Origin: Trochalopteron elliotii
Taxonomy: Eukaryota; Chordata; Aves; Passeriformes; Leiothrichidae
Assembly (NCBI GenBank): GCA_024734555.1
Contig: JANPWX010000109.1
Span: 773,269-837,268, forward strand
Direction of reading: 5' to 3'
Length of the DNA: 64,000 nucleotides
Below are positions 1 through 8,544 of this stretch, piece by piece. Each line of letters starts with the position of its first letter. The first letter of the stretch is position 1. The translations under genes and the position numbers were made by a program. The notes below the pieces were generated by a model. That model worked only from the letters and a program-made list of their open reading frames with translations. It did no database searches and had not been told where the DNA came from.

Positions 1-101
1 ATGGCGGCCACGTGGTGAGGACAATTGGCCGCCGGAGCGAGTGCTCGCAGGCGACCCGGGTGAGCATGGTAGCTAAACGTGCTGCTCACGCTCTCTTTCA
101 G
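1..101 (+). other. NCL: 3' end of NCL intron 1, with E-box
   Basis: This stretch ends in the pyrimidine tract and acceptor CTCTCTTTCAG directly before the first recognisable nucleolin codons (TPKNQ). It is GC-rich, as expected close to the promoter. It contains CACGTG at 9-14. An ATG at 66, with A at -3 and G at +4, is in frame with exon 2, but its peptide does not match the known nucleolin N-terminus. Confidence 0.75.
9..14. promoter_or_regulatory. CACGTG E-box in NCL intron 1
   Basis: This is a perfect canonical E-box of the type bound by MYC/MAX and USF, near the promoter end of intron 1. Nucleolin is an established MYC target and mammalian intron 1 is reported to carry E-boxes. Occupancy here is inferred from the motif and its position only. 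Confidence 0.5.
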
Positions 102-209
102 ACCCCGAAGAATCAGGTTAAACAGAAAAAAATGGCTCCTCCCCCGAAAAAGTTCGAGGAAAGTGAGGAAGAGGAGTCCTCTGACCTAGAGGAAAGCAGC
201 GGAGAAGAG
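102..209 (+). CDS. NCL: NCL exon 2: N-terminal basic segment and first acidic patch
   Basis: Exon 2 encodes 36 residues from TPKNQ through MAPPPKK to SSGEE, matching the nucleolin N-terminus. It is flanked by the acceptor TTTCAG and the donor GAG/GTGATT. Both ends are phase 0. The ESEEEESSDLEESS stretch is a potential casein kinase 2 substrate region by its acidic serine context. Confidence 0.9.
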
Positions 210-3200
210 GTGATTATCTAGAGATAAAGTCAAAAGGATGTGGGTTACCCTGTAACAGGACGTTAGTAAACAGTTGGTGTTCCTCACTAAACTGTGGCTA
301 AAGGATAAACTGGATTTTATAAAGCCAAAGCAGCGTCGGGAAAAATAGCTCAACTGCCAAGTCTGTACTTCCAGGCTTTTGGAACTACTGCTGAGGTCTT
401 AAAGCTGTCCTAAGGCTGATAAGAAACTGGGTACTTAATTACCCTAGTAATGAGCAATATGAGATTTGTCACATGCAGATAATGTGCAAGTATAAAAATT
501 CCAAGATGCTGAATGCTATTAGACATCACTGGTCTTGGGTCAGGACCAGAGACTTTAGAGGTGCTTTGATGTTCCATAAGTAGGCTCTTAAAAGCAAGAA
601 AAAGCTGGGTTTGAGCTTTATCGATTCATCAGGGTGGGCATTTGAGGTAACTTAACAGAAACTGTCAGGATATGCTTTTAGATTTCAGTTGCCATATGTT
701 TGATAGTGAAGTAATGGTAGCTGAAACAGGCCAGCATGAGTCTTACACTAATTGTCTTTCAGATGATCCCCCCAAAGAAACCACAAAAAGTTGCTGTTAC
801 ACCAGCCAAGAAGGCTGCAACTCCTGCAAAAAAAGTTGCTACTCCTGCGAAAAAGGCAGTTACACCTGCAAAGAAGGCTGTGGCTACTCCACAGCCCAAA
901 AAGGCTGCTGCTCCAACTCCTAAAAAGGCTGCTGTCGTAGTCAAAGGAGCAAAAAATGGAAAGAATGCCAAAAAGGAGGAGAGTGAAGAGGAAGACGACG
1001 AAGATGATGACGAGGAGGATGATGAGGAGGATGATGATGAAGAAGATTCTGGTAAGTTGCTTTTGAAATATGCATTGACTAAAGCTGGTTCAATCAAGTC
1101 ATTAAATATGAGTACCTATGGAATTAAAGGATTTGTATGATTTTAGTATTTGGGACAGGGGGGTGTTTCATTGATTAAAGAGGGGTTTCAAATGAGAGGT
1201 GGGCAATGGGTGAAGTTTGGAGGAGAGTTTGGGCTGCAGCTGCCTTACACACAGCCTGCAAAGCATCTGCTAGTTTCTTGATTGCTCTTTCCTGAGCACT
1301 TGGACAAAATTTTGGGAAGCTCCAAGTACTTTTTACCTATACCACTCATCCTTTGAACCTTAGTAGTAAAGACTTGTACTGTTGGTGCAGATGAGGAAGA
1401 GGAACCACCAATGCCTGTGAAGCCTGCAGCCAAAAAACCTGCAGCAGTACCAGCCAAAAAGCCTGCAGCTGTGCCAGCAAAGCAGGAGTCTGAGGAGGAG
1501 GATGAGGATGAAGAGGATGATGATGAGGATGATGAAGAAGATGATGGTATAAGATGCTTATTATTAAACACTTACTGGGAGCTGGGGGAGGGAGTTAACT
1601 AAATGGATTATGGGAGTGAGGCAGTGTGTGCTCAGCTGATTTTAGCTGGTTGCTGTTGTCCATATTGCTGAATGGGTGTTAATTTCCCTATTGTTAGTAA
1701 AACTTACTAATGGGGAACAGGTATTGGGGGGTTTTTTGATGCAGTAAAACTCGAGGGAGAGAGACAACTTTTGTGAAAATTAACTCTGTTAAACTTTTTT
1801 CCTGAGAACATAGAAACTTGAGGCATGAGAAACGTTTTGCCTAACAGCATTTTGTTTCCTTAGTTTCAAAAGGGGCTTAACATGGAACTGTCTGAATACT
1901 GTGCTCATCTTGTTTCAGAGTCTGAAGATGAAGCCATGGACACAGCCCCTGTTCCAGTGAAGAAAACCACTCCAGCCAAGGCTGCACCAGTGAAAGCCAA
2001 GGCAGCAGAATCTGAAGATGAGGAAGATGATGAGGAGGACGACGAGGAGGAAGATGATGAAGAGGAGGAGGATGAAGAGGATGCTGAGGAGGAAAGTGAG
2101 GATGAAAGTGAGTTTCAATGTTTTTGAGACCATAACTCTTAAAAAAACCTAGGAAAGATACCTGAGCAAAAATGTTTTGCTATAATGGTCCTTTGTGCTG
2201 AGGAGCAGCCTGCTGAGTGACAAGAGGTCTTGTGTATGACTGGTGTAAAGATTAATGCTCCTGTGTTGATTCAATGTAGGAAAAGTTCTGCATTTTTCAG
2301 TGTTGTTTTCTGTCACAGAACCTGTCAAGGAAGCACCTGGAAAGAGGAAGAAAGAAATGGCCAATAAAAGTGCACCAGAGCCCAAGAAAAAGAAAACAGA
2401 TGGTAAGTGGTGTGGGATCATCAAATGATGCTTGTTTGATGGACTGTGTTGCATGAGGAATGTAACTGTGAAGGTCCAGGATGGCAGGGATGGGGTTTCC
2501 CAGCACAAATGATGATTATAAGGGACTTAATACTGAAATATGATGTCACTTTTGAGCAAAAACTGATGTGCTAAAGGTGTCTGGAGTCTGGCAACAGTTT
2601 TAAAAGCTGCCTTAAAAAAAACCCCACTTTATTATCTTTTCTTTTAAAGGGCCCAACTCAGCTTTCTCTGTATTTGTTGGAAATTTGGTCTGCACCAAGG
2701 AGTTTGAAGAGCTGAAGACTGGCCTCAGAGAATTCTTTGGGAAGAAGAATATTGAAGTTTTAGATGTCAGAATCGGTGCTTCCAAGTGAGTTCATCAGTA
2801 AAATTTTGCTTCTTATTTCTTATATTTGGCACTAATTTGTTCAGAGGGGTGCAAGTGTGTTGGTGCTGGTTCCCCTTAAGATGCTGGGGTGGTTGCTTGG
2901 TAGTGATGAGAATTTAACTTTGCCTGAAACTTGACCAGCAGGGACCTCTCTGGTGTTGGGTTTCTGTTTGTGGTCTCTGCTGCCAGAGATGGACCAGCTG
3001 AAATCTCAGGGATGCTGTTCTTTCAGGCGGTTTGGCTATGTGGACTTTTCATCTGCTGAGGATCTGGATAAAGCTCTCCAAATGAATGGAAAGAAGTTAA
3101 TGGGTTTGGAAATCAAACTAGAAAAAGCAAAGAGCAAGGAAACTATGAAAGAAAACAAGAAAGGTATGGCCCAGTAAAAGAGTTTTGAAAATGCTTACAT

Positions 3201-6200
3201 ACAGATATACAAGTTGAGACTGGAATATCTGCAAATGTGATCCCAAGAAATAGTGCATATTGGGAGTGCTAAGGTGCTAAGGAAGAAATGTGTTTCTTTT
3301 TGAAGCTTTAGAACCTGTTTTTTGAACTTGATGCCCTTAAGAGAAGTACAGTAGTTTCATTAACTTTTGTTACAGTTGCTTTTGCAACTTCTGATAATGT
3401 GAATGCTTGCTCTGGATCAACTTGCTGAGTCTCACTGAACTGGCATTGTGGATGAGGAGGGATTTTTAGCTGGTGACCTGAAGGTAACTTTGTCTTTGCA
3501 GAGAGAGATGCCAGAACACTGTTTTTGAAGAACCTGCCGTACCGCATCACCGAGGATGAAATCAAGGAGGTGTTTGAAAATGCGTTGGAAGTCCGGATAG
3601 TGATGAACAAGGACGGGAGCAGCAAAGGGTGTGTAGCTGAGAGGGCTGTGGTGTGTTTGCTGTTCCTTTACCTCGGCATATTCTGATTAGCTTACATGTC
3701 CTTTGGCTTCCTTAAGGAACCTGCTGCTGCATTAGTTGTCCTACTTTTTGCAGCATTTTCCTTTTATGTCTTCCCCTCCCCATTCTCAAACTTTGTTACT
3801 CCTGGAAGGAGGTGTTTGCTTATGTTCTTTTCTGTGCTGTAGGATGGCCTATGTTGAATTTAAAACAGAAGCTGAGGCAAACAAAGCTCTGGAGGAGAAG
3901 CAGGGCACAGAAATTGAGGGTCGTGCCGTGGTCATTGACTTCACTGGTGAGAAGAGCCAGCAAGAACATCAGAAAGGTACTTTGCATACTGATAACATGC
4001 ATACAGATGACATTCAGGATTCATTTATTTCCACTTGTTTCAGAAGTTCCTGGGGGTATGGCAACTTAAAATACTGCAAGAAAATTAAGATGCCAGAGCT
4101 TTTGCCTGACTTGTGCTCTGCATTCTCTGCATTTTATGTCTCTACTGCATGTTTCAGACAAGGGGAGGGGCAACTGGTCTCAGTGAATAAAACAAGTTTG
4201 GATTTGGCTTTGTGCCTCTCCTGGAGGTTAGGAAAGGGCAACAGATACTACACCTTGGCAAAGTGGTAACTAGAGGAAGAGAGCTCTCCTTTTCCAAACT
4301 TAACTTAACAGCACTGACTTTTCCCCATAGGAGAGTCAAAGACCCTAATTGTCAACAACCTGTCATATGCTGCCACAGAAGAAACTCTCCAAGAAGTGTT
4401 TAAGAAAGCTGCTTCTATCAAGGTGCCACAGAACAACCAGGGCAGGCCTAAAGGGTATGTTGTGCATGTCTTTTGACCCCCAGGGTGGCATTGCAAATGA
4501 CTCGCCTCCAGGAATCCCTTGTTGCTCCCAGGCTGACTGGAATCTTCCTCTCCACACAGGTATGCATTTGTAGATTTTGCCACAGCTGAGGATGCCAGAG
4601 AGGCATTGAATTCCTGTAACAACACAGAGATTGAAGGCAGAACAATCAGACTGGAATTCAGTTCACAGAAAGGGAACGCGAATGCACGAGGAGGAGGATT
4701 CAATCGTAAGTGTTTCGTGTTTGATCTCCAGCTGTGGCAGGAGGACACCGTCCAGGCAAATCTGGGGCTGCTTTAAAAAAAAACAAACCATGGCAAACAT
4801 GGTAAGCAAGTGTGCTGGATATGATGACTGATTATCTGAAATGCTGATGAAACTGTTGTCAATTTCCTCTAGATAGTCAAGTGCTGATCCAGCAGTGTCT
4901 GCAGTTATTATCATTGTTTAAAAGGTGCAGGCATCTATTTTAAAAAGGGAGCGGGGCAAACTTAATTTGGCAGTATCAGGTTGGCTGATGGGAAATCCTT
5001 TGATGTCAGGCTCTAACTGCAGTCCTGAGAAGGTTTTCATGGATTTCAGGTGCTTGAGCTGTTCCTTAAAAACAACCCCTTTATCTCTGAGAGCTGTTCT
5101 GGGAGCCCATAATGCCAGCTGGATGGGATGTTATGAAACTGAAGGTTGTCTTGCTCAGGCTGAATGAGTTCTGAATGTGTTCCCTTTTCACAGAGCAAAG
5201 CAAAACATTGTTTGTCAGAGGCCTTTCGGAGGACACCACAGAGGAGACGTTAAGAGAATCATTTGAAGGCTCAATAAGTGCAAGAATAGTCACAGACAGA
5301 GACACTGGATCATCTAAAGGGTGGGTTAAACATCACCTGGGTTAGCTTCAGGTGCTACAGAGCACCTCACTTTAACTGATCTCTGCAATGCAGGGTGTTT
5401 CTCATGCTCATGTGGGTGGTTCTATGAAACTGGTGAATAGGGTGGGAGCAGAGAACACACAGCTTTGGGTCCACTGGTGGAGGGCAGCATGTGTTTACTT
5501 CTCACCTCTTCTCAATGAGCTCCTTCCTGCCGACAAATCTCCGTGGCAGCTGATGGATTCGCACGAGAAGAAAATTAACTGTTCAGTACTGGCAAACTCA
5601 CAGTGGAGTTCCATCGATTGTGATTAGCCACTGCTGTCCTACAAGTGACACATGCTGTGGGATGCAGAAGTGCTGGTGTTTGATTCCAAAAGGATTTCTG
5701 TCGGGAACCTGTAGGTGGTGCTGCAGCTTGTGGAATGTGACTGACTCACTCTTACAACCTGTTTCCTAGGTTTGGGTTTGTGGACTTCAGCTCTGCAGAA
5801 GATGCCAAAGCAGCTAAAGAAGCCATGGAAGATGGAGAGATAGATGGAAACAAAGTGATCCTCGATTTTGCCAAGCCAAAGGGTGACTTTCAGCGTGGCG
5901 GTGGATTTGGTGGCCGTGGTGGCAGAGGAGGTGGCCGAGGAGGAAGAGGTGGCGGCTTTGGTGGCAGAGGTGGTGGCAGAGGTGGATTTGGAGGTAAGAG
6001 GAGGCAAATGCTGCTGTTTGGAGGGGGTGTGCTCAGAAATGAACCCAAAGCCATTCTTCAGGTTATGGTGTAAAGCTACCACAGAGCACTGGATGCAAAT
6101 TTATTTTCTGTCCTGCACCAGGATGGGTTTGGAAGGGCAGTGGTATAGATACACTGCTGCAGTATATTTGTGTGCATATATATATATAGATATAGATATA

Positions 6201-6334
6201 TATATATGATAAATACTATCGTGGTAACTCTGTTTTTTACAATAATTTTCTTTCTAGGCAGGGGTGGCTTCCGAGGAGGCAGAGGAGGAGGTGGAGATCA
6301 CAAGCCACAAGGGAAGAAGATCAAGTTTGAATAA
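102..6334 (+). CDS. NCL: Nucleolin, spliced CDS lacking exon 1 (14 exons in window)
   Basis: Nucleolin is an abundant nucleolar RNA-binding protein acting in rRNA transcription, pre-rRNA processing and ribosome assembly. The exons are 102-209, 763-1051, 1391-1546, 1919-2107, 2319-2402, 2650-2785, 3027-3163, 3502-3628, 3843-3976, 4331-4454, 4560-4705, 5194-5320, 5770-5993 and 6258-6334. They sum to 2058 nt, which is 685 codons plus TAA, with every junction GT/AG and in phase. In order they encode TPAKK repeats, four acidic tracts, a basic motif (KRKKEMANK), four RRMs and an RGG tail ending in KKIKFE. Exon 1, expected to encode about six residues starting MVKLAK as I recall for chicken, lies left of the window. 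Total length would be about 691 aa, close to chicken nucleolin. Identification is firm; exact splice sites are read from consensus and frame, not from transcripts. Confidence 0.97.
210..762 (+). other. NCL: NCL intron 2
   Basis: This is a 553-base intron. I looked for C/D and H/ACA boxes and found no convincing snoRNA. The acceptor is AATTGTCTTTCAG. Confidence 0.7.
763..1051 (+). CDS. NCL: NCL exon 3: TPAKK repeats and acidic tract
   Basis: This is the longest NCL exon. It begins MIPPKK and carries a run of TPAKK or near-TPAKK units (VTPAKK, ATPAKK, ATPAKK, VTPAKK, then degenerate ATPQPKK and PTPKK). In nucleolin these are mitotic CDK1 sites on a histone-H1-like basic domain. It then passes through KGAKNGKNAKK into an almost pure D/E tract. 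It ends with one base of the next codon (phase 1). Confidence 0.93.
1391..1546 (+). CDS. NCL: NCL exon 4: PAKKPA repeats and second acidic tract
   Basis: The exon starts DEEEEP, carries alternating A/V-P-A-K-K repeats, then a D/E run. The acceptor is TGGTGCAG, the donor is GATG/GTATAAG, and both junctions are phase 1. Acidic tracts of nucleolin interact with histones and basic ribosomal proteins. Confidence 0.92.
1919..2107 (+). CDS. NCL: NCL exon 5: AMDT segment and third acidic tract
   Basis: The acceptor is TTGTTTCAG. The exon reads ESEDEAMDTAPVPVKKTTPAK, then a long D/E tract to ESEDE and the first base of a lysine codon, with donor AAA/GTGAGT. Phase 1 at both ends, like exon 4, which suggests that the acidic exons arose by duplication. 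Confidence 0.92.
2319..2402 (+). CDS. NCL: NCL exon 6: nuclear localisation segment
   Basis: This is a short 84-nt exon encoding KPVKEAPGKRKKEMANKSAPEPKKKK (split here as KPVKEAPGKRKK and EPKKKK motifs). It is the basic, bipartite-like nuclear localisation region just before RRM1. The donor is GATG/GTAAGT, phase 1. Confidence 0.9.
2502..2572 (+). ncRNA. SNORD82: C/D box snoRNA SNORD82 in NCL intron
   Basis: A complete C/D box RNA sits inside the intron between exons 6 and 7. The terminal stem is AGCACA (2502-2507) with TGTGCT (2567-2572). The C box ATGATGA is at 2509-2515, D' CTGA at 2533-2536, a C'-like TGATG at 2541-2545, and D CTGA at 2563-2566. Upstream of D', AGGGACTTAAT is complementary to the 18S rRNA segment ATTAAGTCCCT. 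The fifth base from D' (T2528) pairs with an A, consistent with SNORD82 guiding 2'-O-methylation of an 18S adenosine (human A1678 from memory). It is released from the debranched intron. Confidence 0.92.
2650..2785 (+). CDS. NCL: NCL exon 7: RRM1 first half
   Basis: This exon encodes the beta1-alpha1-beta2 part of RRM1, with RNP2 VFVGNL and ending VRIGASK. The exon stops in phase 2 immediately before RNP1. Confidence 0.93.
3027..3163 (+). CDS. NCL: NCL exon 8: RRM1 second half
   Basis: The exon starts inside the lysine codon before RNP1 (RFGYVDF) and runs through EDLDKALQMNGKKLMGLEIKL to the linker KSKETMKENKK. The acceptor is TTCTTTCAG and the donor is AAAG/GTATGG, phase 1. Confidence 0.93.
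3502..3628 (+). CDS. NCL: NCL exon 9: RRM2 first half
   Basis: The exon opens ERDARTLFLKNLPYR (RNP2 LFLKNL) and ends GSSKG just before RNP1, in phase 2. The donor AAAGG/GTGTGT is weaker than its neighbours. Confidence 0.93.
3843..3976 (+). CDS. NCL: NCL exon 10: RRM2 second half
   Basis: The exon starts at RNP1 (MAYVEF) and continues EEKQGTEIEGRAVVIDF to the linker KSQQEHQK. Phase 2 in, phase 1 out. Confidence 0.93.
4331..4454 (+). CDS. NCL: NCL exon 11: RRM3 first half
   Basis: The exon encodes GESKTLIVNNLSYAA (RNP2 LIVNNL) through EETLQEVFKKA to GRPKG. The acceptor is CCCCATAG and the donor AAAGG/GTATGT, phase 2. Confidence 0.93.
4560..4705 (+). CDS. NCL: NCL exon 12: RRM3 second half
   Basis: The exon begins at RNP1 (YAFVDF) and continues EALNSCNNTEIEGRTIRLEF to the linker NANARGGGFN. 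It is separated from exon 11 by only 105 bases. The intron that follows contains SNORD20. Confidence 0.93.
4813..4894 (+). ncRNA. SNORD20: C/D box snoRNA SNORD20 (U20) in NCL intron
   Basis: It lies in the intron between exons 12 and 13. The terminal stem is GCTGGAT (4814-4820) with ATCCAGC (4887-4893). The C box ATGATGA is at 4821-4827, D' CTGA at 4836-4839, C' TGATGAA at 4845-4851, and D CTGA at 4884-4887. The guide TTCCTCTAGATAGTCAAGT (4864-4882) is antisense to 18S rRNA ACTTGACTATCTAGAGGAA, an unusually long duplex and the hallmark of U20. The fifth base before D (A4879) pairs with a U, consistent with the known U20 18S uridine target. Confidence 0.95.
5194..5320 (+). CDS. NCL: NCL exon 13: RRM4 first half
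   Basis: The exon encodes QSKTLFVRGLSEDTTEETL (RNP2 LFVRGL) to RDTGSSKG, ending in phase 2 before RNP1. This is the best conserved nucleolin segment. The intron that follows contains the H/ACA RNA. Confidence 0.94.
5506..5646 (+). ncRNA. SNORA75: H/ACA box snoRNA SNORA75 (U23) in NCL intron
   Basis: It lies in the intron between exons 13 and 14, the known home of U23. The 5' hairpin has a closing stem CTTCTC (5508-5513) with GAGAAG (5565-5570) and an apical CTGCC/GGCAG. The H box AAATTA is at 5572-5577. The 3' hairpin pairs CAGTACTGGC (5584-5593) with GCCACTGCTG (about 5627-5636), with one mismatch and one wobble. ACA at 5641-5643 lies three bases from the predicted 3' end. The family guides pseudouridylation of 18S rRNA; I did not map the bipartite guide here. 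The 5' end is uncertain by a few bases. Confidence 0.88.
5770..5993 (+). CDS. NCL: NCL exon 14: RRM4 second half and RGG domain
   Basis: The exon starts FGFVDF (RNP1), continues EAMEDGEIDGNKVILDF, then enters glycine/arginine repeats of FGGRGGRGG type. RGG tails bind RNA and are typical substrates of arginine methyltransferases. The donor is GGAG/GTAAGA, phase 1. Confidence 0.93.
6176..6208 (+). repeat. (TA)n / (TATAGA)n microsatellite in NCL intron 14
   Basis: An alternating TA tract is interrupted by two TAGA units, inside the last NCL intron (5994-6257). It is likely length-polymorphic. Confidence 0.85.
6258..6334 (+). CDS. NCL: NCL exon 15: end of RGG domain and stop
   Basis: The exon completes the RGG tail (GRGGFRGGRGGGG) and ends DHKPQGKKIKFE, the conserved nucleolin C-terminus, then TAA at 6332-6334. 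The 3' UTR continues in the same exon. Confidence 0.94.
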
Positions 6335-6740
6335 ACTTTCCCTTTCCTTTCCCTTCTCCTGCTCTCCAAGACTGTCTGAAAGGACTCCGGGGGTTTTAAT
6401 TCTCCTTTGATCTTGGCGGAGCCTTCGGAGGACATTCCAAGAAGCGAAGCAGTACTGTGAGCCACTTGGAAGATAAAATTTTCATTTCAAGGAAGAGAGA
6501 GCAAGCCATTTTGACTGCTTGCCTGTTCAAATGAACTTTTTAAAACTAAGAGTGGTAGATGTGGGAATTTACCCCTTGTCTGTGAGTTGTCTTGAATTTA
6601 TAATGTTTTACCCATGTACAAAAAATTTTTTTTTCCTATAAACTTCTGTAGCATTTTTGCTGTAAAAATGCAGAATGTTTTATCATCTGTGCTTCAGCAC
6701 CCTGTCCTGGACAGATTAAAGGACCTAAACTGGTTCGTGT
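6335..6740 (+). other. NCL: NCL 3' UTR and poly(A) signal
   Basis: This is the UTR after the TAA. ATTAAA at 6715-6720 is the likeliest poly(A) signal, which would give a UTR of about 400 nt, similar to other vertebrates. The exact cleavage site is estimated. Confidence 0.6.
6715..6720 (+). terminator. NCL: NCL poly(A) signal ATTAAA
   Basis: ATTAAA lies about 380 bases after the stop codon. It is followed within 40 bases by T/G-rich sequence (GTTCGTGTTACTTC) suitable as a downstream element. No AATAAA occurs between the stop and this point. Confidence 0.6.
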
Positions 6741-8540
6741 TACTTCTCTGCCACTAAACGAAGCCAAGGCTGTGAGGAACAGGCTGTATGTAGCCTTCCC
6801 TCTTTGGGTTAAGGTCATTGGTGTCACAGCAGCAGCTTCTGTCCTGCTTTGCTCTAGCCTTGTCATCTCCCAGCAGTGTATGTGTGCTGTGTTTGTCAGT
6901 AGGAGAGAAGAGTATGATGGCCAAGGTAAGCTCTGTAACCACAACCATATTTTATTATTTTTTTTAACTGAGGATGCTGTGATGGTGCTTGCTAAGCCAA
7001 TTGCTTTTCTACTTTCTTTTTAAACAAAGTAAATCAGATCTTGTACTAAGGCCCTGCAGTTCAGTTGCTCTCTCCTACAGGCATTTTCTCTTGTTCTTCA
7101 TTCCAGATTGTCTCCTCTTCTCAGTGTGAAGCAAATACATAAACAGGAGTTTGGGATAAGTGGCTGCTTGTTTGCAACCAAACTGAGGCCTGCTGCCCTT
7201 CCTCCCACTGGGTCAGGCACCAGCCTGGGCATGAAGGGATGTGTAGTCACTGGCCACTTCTTCTAGCGAGGCTCGGAGTGCTGCCCTGTAGCAGCAGCTG
7301 TTAAAGTACATGGTTTTCCCAGACCTGTGGGTGCAGAAAACATGGGCAGAGAAAGCAGGGCTGTGTTATGCTGAGCCTTCCTGGGCACAGGGTCCTGCGG
7401 GACTACTAGCCCTGCCCTGCTGTGAGCTTTTACAGCTGCTCATGCTGCTGTGGCCCCTTCTCCCTGGCTTCCCAACATCGAGCCCTTTGCCAAAGGCCAT
7501 TTCCTGTGGCTAAAACTAAACCGGTGGTGGTTGAGGTCGCTTCAGCGGGAGGGTCGCGGGGTTTGTGTGCCGTGTGTCTTCGCCATCGGCCATTTTGGAG
7601 CCGCACGCGCCGCCCGGCGGCAAATGGTCGGAGGGGCGGGCGCGGCCGCCAGGGGGCAGCACCCACCCGCGCGCCGCCTGATTCCCGCCATGCTTGACCG
7701 GGCTGTTCGTGAGGGGACTGTGGGGAGCGCTCGGCATGACCCCTTCACACCGGGACATGGCCCCATCCCACTCCCGGACACGTGGCCTGTGACAGCGTGG
7801 GGTCACACCAGAGAGGGAATGGCCAGGAGTATCCACGAGTGCATCCACTCAGCATTTGCATTTTGTCCATGCATATGAAATTTTTGGTGCCCTGGAAAAG
7901 CCAGCCCTAGTGACAGATGGCCCAGCCTGCCAAATACAGTTATGTGCTGGTTCCCTTTGCTGGTGTCTCTGCTCCCCAGCACTGGGAGTGACCCAGCTGG
8001 GTGCCAGCCCTGGTAACTGAGCCCCCTGGTGCCCAAACGTCAAGGTGAGACCCAGCGGTTCACCTGAGGCTTTCTCTCCACCCCAGCCAGGTTCAAACCT
8101 CATGACCAGGGGTTGTGTTACCCCATGGTGGTGCTTTGGCTGGGGAAGTGAGCAAGGTCCTGCTGTGGGGAGGGTAACAGGGACAGGAGGTGCCCATCTT
8201 CTGCACAAGGAGAAGATTGCTCAACAAAACCAGTGAGTTTCCAGCCCTGCTGAGGTGGCTTTTGCCACAGAGGTTAACATGAGAAGCTCCTCCCTCCAGG
8301 GCACCAGGAGGATCTGAAGTTTAGTTTTAAATGGAGATGGAGGAGTGCCTGAAAGAGAGAAAATACCCACCAGCCTTGTTACCATTCCAGGCTCCACAAG
8401 GAAGTTGTGCCAAACTGGAACAGAGCAACTACAGTGTCCAGATGCCCACTCCAAGGAGTAGTTTTGTCACTGTGGCCCCTTGCCAGGTTTCATTCCCAGC
8501 AGAAACTCACTAGTAATTAAATGAGGTGAAGGCTTGTAGG
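6741..8540. other. Intergenic region between convergent NCL and B3GNT7
   Basis: No coding gene is recognisable. The only compositional feature is a short CpG-rich block at about 7530-7700 carrying a YY1-like GGCCATTTTGG and a CTCF-like motif. The rest is ordinary GC-moderate sequence without repeats that I can name. Confidence 0.6.
7530..7700. promoter_or_regulatory. Small CpG cluster with CTCF-like and YY1-like motifs
   Basis: The block is dense in CpG compared with its flanks. CCGCCAGGGGGCAG at 7646-7659 matches the CTCF core CCASYAGRKGGCRS at all but the third position. A GCCATTTT YY1-type motif lies about 65 bases upstream. It could be an insulator or a short non-coding promoter between two convergent genes. 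No gene start can be supported from sequence. Confidence 0.5.
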
Positions 8541-8544
8541 ATTT

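Noticed and set aside
759..2133. Long minus-strand open frames of poly-serine (759-1097, 1245-1571) and hydrophobic (1915-2133) peptides
   Set aside because: They are the antisense shadows of the NCL acidic GAT/GAG/GAA codon runs and have no features of genes.
2780..3026. GTGATGA followed by CTGA in NCL intron 7 as a fourth C/D snoRNA
   Set aside because: The boxes are only about 15 bases apart, with no terminal stem and no rRNA complementarity recognised.
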